A program made the translations under genes and the position numbers. A stretch of 64,000 nt of DNA, from NCBI RefSeq assembly GCF_900177715.1, contig NZ_FXWG01000001.1, forward strand, positions 558,001 to 622,000, read 5' to 3'. Below the pieces are notes generated by a model. It had not been told where the DNA came from. It worked only from the letters and a program-made list of their open reading frames with translations, and searched no databases. Source of the stretch: Altererythrobacter xiamenensis. GTDB taxonomy: Bacteria; Pseudomonadota; Alphaproteobacteria; Sphingomonadales; Sphingomonadaceae. Shown here in pieces: positions 38,720-48,450 of this stretch (positions within the stretch are counted from its first letter, which is position 1; each line of letters begins with the position of its first letter).

Positions 38720-39366
38720 TGCGTGCGATCCTGCGGCGCGATCTGGCGCGGCTGTTCCCGTTCTCGGGGAGCGGAGCGGCGCTGCCGCTGCTGTTCTTCC
38801 TCGCCGTGGCGATGCTCTATCCCTTCGCGGTCGGGCCTGACGCCAACCTGCTCGCGCGCACCGGCGGCGGCGTGGTGTGGATTGCGGCGCTGCTCGCGGC
38901 GATCCTCCCGCTCGACCGGCTGGTGCAGGAAGATATCGAGCTCGGCCTGTTCGACCAGCTGAAACTGCGTGGCGTGACCGAGGAAAGCATGATGGCGGTG
39001 CGCCTCATCGCGCACTGGCTGAGCTTCGGCCCGCTGCTGCTACTTGCGACAATTCCTGCTGCTGCATTGCTTGCGCTGGAGGGTGAGACTTTGCGGCTGC
39101 TGCTGCTCGGTCTGCTGGCAGGTACGCCGGGTCTTGCCGCTGCCGGACTGATGATCGCGGCGTTGACAGCGAGCCTTCGTGCAGGCGCAGCTCTGTCGGG
39201 CCTCCTGCTGATCCCGCTCGCGCTGCCGATCCTGATTTTCGGCGCTGGCGCGCTCGCCCGCGGAGATGCTGCGAGCGTGGGCTTCGCCGCCGCAATCAGC
39301 CTGCTGCTTGTAGCGATCACGCCCTTCGCAGCTGGGGCGGCTATCCGCGCTGCGCGGGAGGGTTGA
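38719..39366 (+). CDS. ccmB: heme exporter membrane protein CcmB
   Basis: Membrane partner of CcmA with 215 residues and six hydrophobic segments (LPLLFFLAVAMLYPFAVG, GVVWIAALLAAILPL, LSFGPLLLLATIPAAALLAL, LPILIFGAGALA and others). LDRLVQEDIELGLFDQL is the conserved CcmB loop. The start ATG 38719 overlaps the ccmA stop. ccmC, ccmD, ccmE and ccmF are not in the window, so the maturation genes are split in this genome. It ends 22 bp before the second copy of the dispersed repeat. Confidence 0.93.
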   Translation: MRAILRRDLARLFPFSGSGAALPLLFFLAVAMLYPFAVGPDANLLARTGGGVVWIAALLAAILPLDRLVQEDIELGLFDQLKLRGVTEESMMAVRLIAHWLSFGPLLLLATIPAAALLALEGETLRLLLLGLLAGTPGLAAAGLMIAALTASLRAGAALSGLLLIPLALPILIFGAGALARGDAASVGFAAAISLLLVAITPFAAGAAIRAAREG

Positions 39367-39388
39367 GGCCCGTAGGCCCGGAAAAATA

Positions 39389-39505
39389 CTGGTCGGCGAG
39401 ACAACGGCGAGCGACCAGCGAGCCGCAAGGGCGACCGCCCGTCCGCAGCGACGCGATCTTTGATCGCATGAGCGAGGAAATCGCGAGCGCGGATGCGCTT
39501 GCGGA
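39389..39505 (-). repeat. dispersed four-hairpin intergenic element, copy B
   Basis: Between the convergent ccmB and map genes. In plus-strand order: CTGGTCG/CGACCAG (7 bp), GGGC-gacc-GCCC, GCGATC-ttt-GATCGC (6 bp), and CGCGAGCGC-ggat-GCGCTTGCG (9 bp with one G-U). The central 95 bases align with copy A at 32686-32781. On the minus strand it begins two bases after the map stop codon. Confidence 0.75.
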
Positions 39506-39507
39506 AA

Positions 39508-40335
39508 CTAATACGGCGGCTGGTGCAGGCCCTTCCGGCTTTCGGTGAAGATCTCGATCCCGTCCTCGGTGATGCCGAGCGAGTGTTCGAACTGCGCCGA
39601 TAGCGACTTGTCGCGGGTCACCGCCGTCCAGCCGTCGCCGAGGATCTTGGCCCAGGGCTTGCCGGTGTTGATCATCGGTTCGATGGTGAAGAACATGCCG
39701 GGCTTCAATTCCGGCCCCGTCCCCGCCTTCGCCGCATGGACGACTTCGGGCGCATCGTGGAACAACCGGCCGAGGCCGTGTCCGCAAAACTCGCGCACCA
39801 CGCCATAGCGGAACTGCTTGGCATGCTCCTCGATCGCGGCGCCGATATCGCCCAGCCGCGCACCGGGTTTGGACGCCGCCTCGATCCCCAGCATGAGGCA
39901 TTCGTAGGTCACATCGACCAGCCGCTTCGCCTTCAGCGGCGGCTCGCCCGCGTAGAACATCCGGCTCGTGTCGCCGTGCCAGCCGTCAAGCAGCGGAGTC
40001 ACGTCGATGTTGAGGATGTCGCCTTCCTTCAGCACCTTGTCCGAAGGGATGCCGTGACAGATCACGTGGTTGATCGAGATGCAGGAGCTATGCGTGTAAC
40101 CGCGATAGCCAAGCGTCGCGGGCACCGCACCGCCATCGAGCATCATTTCGCGGATCGCGGTGTCGAGGCTTTCGGTCGTGACGCCGGGCTCCACGAGGTT
40201 CGCCACCTCGTCGAGAATGTCGGCGGCCAGACGGCCAGCCTTGCGCATCCCCTCGAACCCTTCGGGCCCGTGGAGCTTGATGGTGCCGTCACGATAGACG
40301 GTCTCGGTTCCTTCGACGGTTTGGTACTGGTGCAT
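39508..40335 (-). CDS. map: type I methionine aminopeptidase
   Basis: Removes the initiator methionine from nascent proteins, using two metal ions. The protein is about 275 residues from ATG 40335; an ATG three codons earlier (40344) is equally open. Metal ligands are in ILNIDVTPLLDGWHGDTSRM, CGHGLGRLFHDAP and FFTIEPMIN, with YTHSSCISINHVICHGIP near the substrate His. The N-terminal extension (VEGTETVYRDGTIKLHG) is usual for alphaproteobacterial type I enzymes. The repeat element lies directly behind its stop. Confidence 0.95.
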   Translation of the reverse strand: MHQYQTVEGTETVYRDGTIKLHGPEGFEGMRKAGRLAADILDEVANLVEPGVTTESLDTAIREMMLDGGAVPATLGYRGYTHSSCISINHVICHGIPSDKVLKEGDILNIDVTPLLDGWHGDTSRMFYAGEPPLKAKRLVDVTYECLMLGIEAASKPGARLGDIGAAIEEHAKQFRYGVVREFCGHGLGRLFHDAPEVVHAAKAGTGPELKPGMFFTIEPMINTGKPWAKILGDGWTAVTRDKSLSAQFEHSLGITEDGIEIFTESRKGLHQPPY

Positions 40336-40405
40336 GGCGCCCATTTAGTCGCTCTTGCGCGAAAATGCGAGTGACAAGCGGCTATCGCGCACTAAGTAGG
40401 CCTGC

Positions 40406-41794
<1,389 letters not shown>

Positions 41795-41891
41795 GTTTGG
41801 CGCGGCTAACTTGCCCGAAAGCATTGGGGCGTATAAGCGCGCTCGCAATCCGCACGGGGCGGGTCGCGATGATGCAAGGGATCAAGCCGAA

Positions 41892-42233
41892 ATGAGCGGC
41901 GCTACGACATATGAGGTACCGTCAGGTCCGCTGCGGCTGGCCGGTCCCGTGGTGCGTCCCGAACCCGGCACCCTACCCTTGCGCGGAGATCTCGCCCATA
42001 TCGCGCTCGCCGGTACGCATCTCGCCGCGCATTACGTGATCCCGCATGCCCGCAGGATCGGTGCGCAGGAAACGATCATGTATCTCGCCTCGCGCGATGA
42101 CAGCGAAGAAGTCATGCGGCTCGAGCCGGGAACCGAGGTCGAGGTTCTCGACGTCGCGAGCGAATGGCTGTGGGTTTGCCTGGGTCCTGAAGGCCCGTCG
42201 GGCTATATCAAAGCCGATTGCCTCGAAGGCTGA
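41892..42233 (+). CDS. orphan bacterial SH3 domain protein, probable remnant of an NlpC/P60 peptidase
   Basis: A 113-residue protein that resembles only the N-terminal SH3b part of sphingomonad NlpC/P60 (C40) peptidases: GDLAHIALAGTHLAAHYVIP and then a single SH3b unit ending in SGYIKADCLEG. The catalytic Cys-His domain is absent, and argC starts 20 bp after the stop. The ATG at 41892 is my choice; an in-frame TTG at 41811 would add 27 residues but has no ribosome site. No signal peptide is seen. It may bind peptide or glycan, or may be decaying. Confidence 0.6.
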   Translation: MSGATTYEVPSGPLRLAGPVVRPEPGTLPLRGDLAHIALAGTHLAAHYVIPHARRIGAQETIMYLASRDDSEEVMRLEPGTEVEVLDVASEWLWVCLGPEGPSGYIKADCLEG

Positions 42234-42253
42234 AGCGCGTATACGCCGCGCGC

Positions 42254-43180
42254 ATGGCGACGCGCATTTTCATCGATGGAGCCGCCGGTACGACCGGCCT
42301 CGAAATCCGCGAACGACTGGACGGTCGCGACGCGTTCGAACTCATTGTGCTGGACGATGCCGAGCGCAAGAGCGAGACTGCGCGCCGTGACGCCCTCCAC
42401 GCAGCCGATATCGCGATCCTTTGCCTGCCCGACGATGCGGCGAAGGAATCGGTCGCTCTCGCCGCGGGCTCGAACACGCGCTTCATCGACGCATCTTCCG
42501 CGCACCGCGTGGCCGAGGGCTGGACCTACGGCTTCCCCGAAGTGATCGGGCGTGAGCATATTGCCGAGGCGCAATTCGTGTCCAATCCCGGCTGCTATCC
42601 GACCGGCTTCATTGCCCTGATAGCGCCACTGGTCCGCGCCGGCCTGCTGCCAGCCGACTGGCCCTTCACCTGCAATGCCGTGAGCGGATATTCGGGCGGC
42701 GGCAAGGCACTGATCGAACGGTTTGCAGCCGAACCCGACATCGCTTTCCGCACTTACGGGCTGAATCTCGATCACAAGCACCTGCCGGAAATGCAAGCGC
42801 ACGCAGGGCTCGACCACGGCGTCCTGTTCGCACCATCGGTCGTGCCCGCCTATCGCGGCATGGTGGTCGAAGTGCCGCTGCACCTCGGCGCGATGTCGAC
42901 GGGTCCGCATGCCGACCGGCTGCGCGACGCACTCGGCCAATTCTATGAGGGTTCGCAGGTGGTCAAGGTTGTCCACGACGAGACGGAAAGCGAACTGCTG
43001 CTCCATGCGGACGCGCCCCCGCGCGATGACATGGAACTGCGCGTCTTCGGCAATGAAGGCGGCTGGAACGCGCGCCTCGTCGCCCGGCTCGACAACCTCG
43101 GCAAGGGCGCGAGCGGCGCTGCGATCCAGAACCTCAATATCATGTGCGGCCTTCCCGAAACCGAGGGCCTGAACCTCTAG
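42254..43180 (+). CDS. argC: N-acetyl-gamma-glutamyl-phosphate reductase, type 2
   Basis: Reduces N-acetylglutamyl phosphate to the semialdehyde with NADPH in arginine synthesis. The protein is 308 residues, the length of the shorter type 2 form, with the NADP motif IDGAAGTTGLEIRERL, the active-site Cys in SNPGCYPTGF, and the His in LDHKHLPEM. The start ATG 42254 gives the family N-terminus MATRIFIDG. No other arg genes are near. The stop is followed by the regulatory region of glnB. Confidence 0.93.
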   Translation: MATRIFIDGAAGTTGLEIRERLDGRDAFELIVLDDAERKSETARRDALHAADIAILCLPDDAAKESVALAAGSNTRFIDASSAHRVAEGWTYGFPEVIGREHIAEAQFVSNPGCYPTGFIALIAPLVRAGLLPADWPFTCNAVSGYSGGGKALIERFAAEPDIAFRTYGLNLDHKHLPEMQAHAGLDHGVLFAPSVVPAYRGMVVEVPLHLGAMSTGPHADRLRDALGQFYEGSQVVKVVHDETESELLLHADAPPRDDMELRVFGNEGGWNARLVARLDNLGKGASGAAIQNLNIMCGLPETEGLNL

Positions 43181-43192
43181 GCCGAGCGCGTC

Positions 43193-43209
43193 TGCCTAAT
43201 TTTTAGGCA
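43193..43209. promoter_or_regulatory. 17-bp palindrome upstream of glnB, candidate NtrC enhancer
   Basis: TGCCTAA-ttt-TTAGGCA is a perfect inverted repeat. It has the same 17-bp length and TGC...GCA ends as NtrC sites, and lies about 106 bp before the start point predicted from the sigma-54 promoter. The half-site differs from the classical TGCAC, so the factor is uncertain. Confidence 0.4.
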
Positions 43210-43280
43210 TCTGTTGGATTCGCATTGGGCACGAACTGCCGTCCAGCCCCGGAAAACCACGCAAATCCGCGGCAGGCAAT

Positions 43281-43297
43281 TTGGCACGATTCTTGAT
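43281..43297 (+). promoter_or_regulatory. sigma-54 type promoter of glnB-glnA
   Basis: TTGGCACG-ATTC-TTGA matches the RpoN consensus TTGGCACG-N4-TTGC, with one mismatch in the -12 element (A for C). The -24 half is exact. It lies about 85-100 bp before the glnB start, where nitrogen-regulated promoters are expected. Confidence 0.55.
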
Positions 43298-43313
43298 CTC
43301 ACGCGTAGGGTAA

Positions 43314-43718
<405 letters not shown>

Positions 43719-43726
43719 CCGACTTC

Positions 43727-43793
43727 ATTCGCGGTGAGCCTGTCTAGCCGCGAATGCCTCACGATCCGCCCTTCGACAGGCCCGGGGCGAATG
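43727..43793. repeat. REP-like double palindrome between glnB and glnA
   Basis: First arm pair ATTCGCGG/CCGCGAAT (43727-43755). The loop contains GCCTGTC, which can also pair with GACAGGC at 43775-43781 in the phrase CCCTTCGACAGGCCCGGGGC. This resembles the well-known sphingomonad intergenic palindromes of the CCCTTCGACAGGCTCAGG type. It lies in the transcript and could tune the glnB to glnA ratio. Confidence 0.6.
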
Positions 43794-43819
43794 ACAATCA
43801 ACAGACAAGAGGTTTCTAC

Positions 43820-45229
43820 ATGAGCAAGGCGAAAGACGTCCTCAAGCAGATCAAGGACAACGAGATCGAGTGGGTCGACCTGCGCTTCACCGACCCGAAG
43901 GGCAAGTGGCAGCATCTCTCGATGGTGGCATCGGTGATGGGTGAGGACGAGCTCGAAGACGGGCTGATGTTCGACGGTTCGTCGATCGCCGGCTGGAAGG
44001 TCATCAACGAAAGCGACATGATCCTGAAGCCCGATCTCGACCGGGTCTACATCGACCCGTTCAGCGCCACGCCGATGATGATCGTGTTCTGCGACATCGT
44101 CGAACCTTCGACCGGCGACCTTTACAGCCGCGACCCGCGTTCGACGGCGAAGCGCGCAGAAGCCTATCTCAAGTCCACCGGCGTTGGTGACACGGTCTAT
44201 GTCGGCCCCGAGGCCGAGTTCTTCATGTTCGACGACGTGCGTTTCGAAGACGGTTATGCCGGTTCGGGCTACGCCATCGACGACATCGAATTGCCGACCA
44301 ACACCGGCAAGGAATACGATTCCGGAAACATGGCCCACCGTCCGCGCGCCAAGGGCGGTTACTTCCCCGTGGCTCCGGTCGACAGCGCCGTCGATATCCG
44401 CGGAGAAATGGTCTCGACCATGATCGAAATGGGCCTGCCCTGCGACAAGCATCACCACGAGGTTGCTGCGGCCCAGCACGAGCTTGGCCTGACTTTCTCG
44501 ACCCTGGTGGAAACCGCCGACAACATGCAGATCTACAAGTATGTCGTGCACCAGGTCGCCCATGCCTATGGCAAGACCGCGACCTTCATGCCCAAGCCGA
44601 TCAAGGAAGATAACGGTTCGGGCATGCACACCCACATGTCGATCTGGAACGACGGCAAGCCGACCTTCGCCGGTAACGAATATGCCGGTCTGTCGGAAAA
44701 CTGCCTCTATTACATCGGCGGCGTCATCAAGCACGCCAAGGCCCTGAACGCCTTCACCAACCCGACCACCAACAGCTACAAGCGTCTGGTGCCGGGCTTC
44801 GAAGCGCCGGTGCTGCTCGCCTATTCGGCGCGCAACCGTTCGGCTTCGTGCCGTATTCCCTACGGCGCGGGCGACAAGGCGAAGCGCGTCGAGTTCCGCT
44901 TCCCCGATGCGATGGCCAACCCCTATCTCGCCTATTCGGCCCTGCTGATGGCGGGCCTCGACGGGATCACGAATAAGATCCACCCGGGCGAAGCCATGGA
45001 CAAGAACCTCTACGACCTGCCGCCGGCAGAGCTCGCCGAAGTTCCGACCGTCTGCGGTTCCTTGCGTGAAGCGCTCGAAGCGCTCGAGGCCGATCACGAG
45101 TTCCTCCTGAAGGGCGATGTCTTCTCGAAGGACCAGATCGAAGCCTATGCCGAGCTGCTTTGGGAGCAGGTCATCCGTGTCGAAACGACCCCGTGCCCGG
45201 TCGAGTTCGACATGTATTACAGCGCCTGA
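43820..45229 (+). CDS. glnA: glutamine synthetase, type I
   Basis: Dodecameric enzyme that joins ammonia to glutamate with ATP. The protein is 469 residues, the standard GSI-beta length, with [58 protein letters not shown] and the adenylylation site NLYDLPP (Tyr398). Presence of that Tyr indicates GlnE control. The start ATG 43820 has AAGAGG upstream. Co-transcribed with glnB and ended by a strong terminator. Confidence 0.98.
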   Translation: MSKAKDVLKQIKDNEIEWVDLRFTDPKGKWQHLSMVASVMGEDELEDGLMFDGSSIAGWKVINESDMILKPDLDRVYIDPFSATPMMIVFCDIVEPSTGDLYSRDPRSTAKRAEAYLKSTGVGDTVYVGPEAEFFMFDDVRFEDGYAGSGYAIDDIELPTNTGKEYDSGNMAHRPRAKGGYFPVAPVDSAVDIRGEMVSTMIEMGLPCDKHHHEVAAAQHELGLTFSTLVETADNMQIYKYVVHQVAHAYGKTATFMPKPIKEDNGSGMHTHMSIWNDGKPTFAGNEYAGLSENCLYYIGGVIKHAKALNAFTNPTTNSYKRLVPGFEAPVLLAYSARNRSASCRIPYGAGDKAKRVEFRFPDAMANPYLAYSALLMAGLDGITNKIHPGEAMDKNLYDLPPAELAEVPTVCGSLREALEALEADHEFLLKGDVFSKDQIEAYAELLWEQVIRVETTPCPVEFDMYYSA

Positions 45230-45257
45230 TCACGCATCTTTTCGATGCCAGATGCGA

Positions 45258-45289
45258 GGGGCGTCCGGAGCGATCCGGGCGCCCCTTTT
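45258..45289 (+). terminator. Rho-independent terminator of glnBA
   Basis: An 11-bp stem GGGGCGTCCGG/CCGGGCGCCCC (one G-U) with loop AGCGAT, followed by TTTTCTATTT. Starts 29 bases after the glnA stop. Confidence 0.92.
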
Positions 45290-45345
45290 CTATTTGTGGT
45301 TTGCTGCTACGCCGAATCGCCAAGTCCTGAAGGGGGAAAGATCAG

Positions 45346-45843
45346 ATGACTCTTGTGAGAGCGACGCGCACAGTCGCCACTGCCATCGTCGCTGTAAGTG
45401 CAGTCCTGTGCCAGCCGGCGCTTGCCGCCGACTGCTCCGCCATCGAAGCCATCGCCGCCGCACAACCCGGCGGTTTCGAGAGCATCAAGGGCGAAACGCG
45501 CAAGGTCGGCTTGATGACCTATACCTATCTTCTCACCGTTTCGCCCGACATTGCCGGTTTCGCGAACCAAGATTGTCGCATCAGGCCTTATTCCGGCACG
45601 GTCGAGATGAGCTGCACCGCCACCCTGGAAAACGAAGACGCGCTTGCCCGCGCTTTCGAGACTGCCGCCACCGACATCGATCGCTGCCTCGTGCGCAAGG
45701 ACAGCTCGGTTACTTCGGTCGTCAAACGGTCAATCACCTATGCCGCACCCGGTGCTGGAGATAGCGATTTCTATCTCGAGACACAGCGTACAAATGGCGG
45801 CGGCCTGCAGCTTTATTTCAAGATGACCAAAGTCGGCAGGTAG
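45346..45843 (+). CDS. secreted protein of unknown function
   Basis: A 165-residue exported protein with a clear signal peptide (TVATAIVAVSAVLCQPALA, cleavage near residue 28). The mature part has four cysteines (ADC, QDC, MSC, DRC), which could form two disulfides, and a compact alpha/beta pattern. I recognise no domain. The start has AAGGGGGA upstream. It stands alone between the glnBA terminator and the lysozyme gene. Confidence 0.7.
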   Translation: MTLVRATRTVATAIVAVSAVLCQPALAADCSAIEAIAAAQPGGFESIKGETRKVGLMTYTYLLTVSPDIAGFANQDCRIRPYSGTVEMSCTATLENEDALARAFETAATDIDRCLVRKDSSVTSVVKRSITYAAPGAGDSDFYLETQRTNGGGLQLYFKMTKVGR

Positions 45844-45938
45844 CTTCGGGCGCGGGACGTGCGGCGCACCATTTTCCTACTCGCCCGTTTTGTGCCTAAT
45901 CAGGCGGCCTCTTTCCATGAAAAACGAGGCCCCTTCCC

Positions 45939-46586
45939 ATGACCGCCATCCTTCACCGTAAAGGCATTTTCGACACCGTCCGCAGCCTGCTTGGCCGAGG
46001 CTTCAAGCAGTCCGAAGTGGACATGCTGGATCAGGCGCTCGACGAAGCGCTCGGCGCCGTACCGGTCCGCGGCGATCAAGCTGTAGAAGATTCCGGACAG
46101 GACCCTGTTCCATGTGTTCCATCGCGTAGGATCGGTGCCGCAGGAATAGCGCTGATCAAGCGTTTCGAAGGCTGCGCGCGGCTGCGGCCAGATGGGCTGG
46201 TCGAAGCCTATCCCGATCCCGCATCTGGCGGAGATCCATGGACGATCGGTTGGGGCGCTACCGGAGCCGGGATCGGCCCCGGCACTGTCTGGACGCAGGC
46301 GCAATGCGACGCGCGGCTCGAACGCGACCTCGAGCGCTATGGCGCCGAAGTGTCCGAAGCTCTGAGTGGCGCGCCGACAAACCAGTCGCAATTCGATGCG
46401 CTCGTCAGTTTTCACTACAACACCGGCGCGATTGGACGTGCGACGCTGACCCGAAAGCACATCGCGGGCGATTTTGCCGGGGCGCAGGCTGAGTTCGCAC
46501 GTTGGAATCGCGCAGCCGGACGGGTGCTCAAGGGTCTGACACGCCGTCGCCAGGCCGAAGCAAGCCTCTATCGGATCGGTCGTTGA
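45939..46586 (+). CDS. GH24 family lysozyme (endolysin-like)
   Basis: Muramidase of the T4 lysozyme/RrrD family, 215 residues. The catalytic Glu is in LIKRFEGCARL, followed by EAYPDPASGG and DPWTIGWGATGAG with the active-site Asp and Thr. SFHYNTGAIGRATL and the C-terminal GLTRRRQAEASLY are typical. An N-terminal segment of about 65 residues has no signal peptide. No holin, spanin or phage structural genes are nearby, so it is a domesticated or solitary gene rather than part of a prophage. Confidence 0.88.
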   Translation: MTAILHRKGIFDTVRSLLGRGFKQSEVDMLDQALDEALGAVPVRGDQAVEDSGQDPVPCVPSRRIGAAGIALIKRFEGCARLRPDGLVEAYPDPASGGDPWTIGWGATGAGIGPGTVWTQAQCDARLERDLERYGAEVSEALSGAPTNQSQFDALVSFHYNTGAIGRATLTRKHIAGDFAGAQAEFARWNRAAGRVLKGLTRRRQAEASLYRIGR

Positions 46587-46644
46587 AGCGATGGCTTGGA
46601 ACTGAAACGCGCACCCTTTCGTTGCCAATGAAAGGAGAAAATCG

Positions 46645-47712
46645 ATGTTGAGACTGCTCGCAGGTGCAGCCGTCATCGCGATGGCGGCAACGCCGCTTCA
46701 TGCCCAGCCTGGGAAAAGCGGCGATAATGGCAACAAGGGTAACGCGGCCAACGCTGCCAAAGCTCAGGGCAATGGAAATGGTAATGGCAACGCCAATCGG
46801 GGCGGTCCGCCCGACGCACGTGGCAATACCGATCGCGGACCTGATCGCAGCGCTGCGAATAACGCCAATCGCGGAAACGCAAACGGCAATCAGGCGCAAT
46901 CCAATCGCGGAAATGCCGGCCCACCAGCCGCGCGTGGAAACGGAAACGCCAATCGCAATTCAAACGGCAATGGTCAGGGCAACGCCACCATGCGCGGAAA
47001 CGGCAATGCAGGTGGGCCCGCCAACGCCGTTCGCCAGGGCAATGGCGGAAACGGCGTCGCGAACCGGTCTGGCAACTCCTATCGCGGCAACGATCGCGGC
47101 GGCAGTTATTACGGCGGCCTCTTGCGTGAGGCGCTCGGTTCGAGCCGCGGTCTGATCGCCGGTTGTCCCCCGGGCCTTGCAAAGAAGCGCAATGGCTGCC
47201 TGCCGCCGGGGCAGGCACGTCAAAACTATCGCAGCTATCGCCCCAGCCTGTTCGGTTACAGCGGGCTCGGCGACGGGCGCTACTACCTCAATGATGGCTA
47301 TCTACTGCGCTATGGCGACAGCGGCCTGGCGGGCTTCATCCCGCTGCTGGCCGGTGCACTCTCTATCGGAAATACTTGGCCAAGCAGCTACAATGCTGCG
47401 CCGCTGCCCGATTATTACGTGGACTACTACCGCCTAGGGACGCCGAACAATTATCGCTATGCCGATAATGTCATCTATCGGGTCGATCCCGAAACAGCGG
47501 CGATCAATTCGGTCGCCGGCATTTTGACCGGTGATGAATTCACGGTCGGACAGCGGATGCCGCGCGGGTACGACGTTTACAACGTGCCGTATTCCTATCG
47601 CGATCGCTATTACGACACGCCCGAAGCGAACTATCGGTATGCCGACGGATATGTTTACCGCGTCGATCCGACCACACAGCTGATCACCGCAGCGATCGAT
47701 CTACTCATTTAA
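46645..47712 (+). CDS. secreted Asn/Gly-rich protein with a Tyr-rich repeated C-terminus
   Basis: A 355-residue exported protein. The signal peptide (MLRLLAGAAVIAMAATPLHA) is followed by about 130 residues of low complexity made of Asn, Gly, Ala and Arg (NGNGNANRGG). A Cys-containing motif CPPGLAKKRNGCLPPGQ follows, then a Tyr-rich region with two copies of a unit, NYRYADNVIYRVDPETAAI and NYRYADGYVYRVDPTTQLI. The C-terminal part resembles RcnB-like or other sphingomonad envelope proteins, but I cannot name it. GGAG-type ribosome site (AAAGGAG) upstream of ATG. Probably co-transcribed with the next gene (10-bp gap). Confidence 0.75.
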   Translation: MLRLLAGAAVIAMAATPLHAQPGKSGDNGNKGNAANAAKAQGNGNGNGNANRGGPPDARGNTDRGPDRSAANNANRGNANGNQAQSNRGNAGPPAARGNGNANRNSNGNGQGNATMRGNGNAGGPANAVRQGNGGNGVANRSGNSYRGNDRGGSYYGGLLREALGSSRGLIAGCPPGLAKKRNGCLPPGQARQNYRSYRPSLFGYSGLGDGRYYLNDGYLLRYGDSGLAGFIPLLAGALSIGNTWPSSYNAAPLPDYYVDYYRLGTPNNYRYADNVIYRVDPETAAINSVAGILTGDEFTVGQRMPRGYDVYNVPYSYRDRYYDTPEANYRYADGYVYRVDPTTQLITAAIDLLI

Positions 47713-47722
47713 GAGGTAACCA

Positions 47723-48301
47723 ATGTCTACTCTTTCAAGCCGAGCGGCGCTCTGCGTGCTCGCCCCAATGACGCTGATCCTCGCTGCGTGCTCTGGCCAG
47801 GGAAGCGAAACAGCCGACGGTGACCTCGCGACAGAGGAAAACATGGCGCGGACGGTCGCGACGATGATGGCGGGCGATGACAATCTGTCCATGGCGAGCG
47901 AGGCCCTGTCGCAGACCGGCCTTTCGACCATGCTCGATGGCCCGTCCAGCTACACCGTCATAGCGCCGGTCGATACGGCGTTTGAAACTCTCGAAGGATC
48001 CGAAGCGCTACTCGAAGACGAAACCCAGGCACCGCTGCTCGCCGCCATGCTGCGCGAACATATCATTCCCGGCGCCTTGACGCCCGAAACGATCCGGACC
48101 GCAATCGAGCAGAAAGGCGGGGCGGTCGAGATGCGCACGCTCGGAAGCGGAACGCTGACATTCGATGAGGATGGCGAAAACATCGTGATGACCTCCGCAA
48201 GCGGAGCCACCGCACGCCTCGCTTCGGCCGCCATGGTTGCCAGCAATGGCGTCCTGTTTCCGGTTGATGGTGTACTCGCCGAGCTTCCCTCGACGCAGTA
48301 G
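47723..48301 (+). CDS. fasciclin (FAS1) domain lipoprotein
   Basis: A 192-residue lipoprotein with signal sequence and lipobox LAAC near residue 23, an acidic linker and one FAS1 domain. The H1 box reads SSYTVIAPVDTAFETL and the C-terminal H2-like box NGVLFPVDGVLAEL. FAS1 proteins mediate adhesion between cells or to the matrix. It lies 10 bp after the Asn/Gly-rich gene, so the two may form an envelope or surface pair. Confidence 0.87.
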   Translation: MSTLSSRAALCVLAPMTLILAACSGQGSETADGDLATEENMARTVATMMAGDDNLSMASEALSQTGLSTMLDGPSSYTVIAPVDTAFETLEGSEALLEDETQAPLLAAMLREHIIPGALTPETIRTAIEQKGGAVEMRTLGSGTLTFDEDGENIVMTSASGATARLASAAMVASNGVLFPVDGVLAELPSTQ

Positions 48302-48337
48302 GCGCTCCGAAGCTTTCGGACATTTCTTGAACTAAAG

Positions 48338-48384
48338 CCCCCGGGTTCTCCGGCCTTAGTGGTCAGGAGTTCCGGGGGTTTTCT
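48338..48384 (+). terminator. terminator after the fasciclin gene, partly bidirectional
   Basis: CCCCCGG pairs with CCGGGGG, with CTCC/GGAG inside, followed by TTTTCTGTTT. On the minus strand the same hairpin is followed by CTTTAG, so it may also serve the convergent tamB transcript weakly. Confidence 0.75.
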
Positions 48385-48450
48385 GTTTATGGGCTACTCG
48401 CGCCTGCAGGTTGGCGGTGCTCAATCTCTATTTCGCCTCGTCGGGTCCGG

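Noticed and set aside
43727..43793. Glutamine riboswitch before glnA
   Set aside because: The conserved glnA-motif core is not present; the palindromes fit a REP-like repeat better.
45939..46586. Prophage suggested by the lysozyme gene
   Set aside because: No integrase, attachment repeats, structural genes or holin nearby; neighbours are ordinary secreted proteins.
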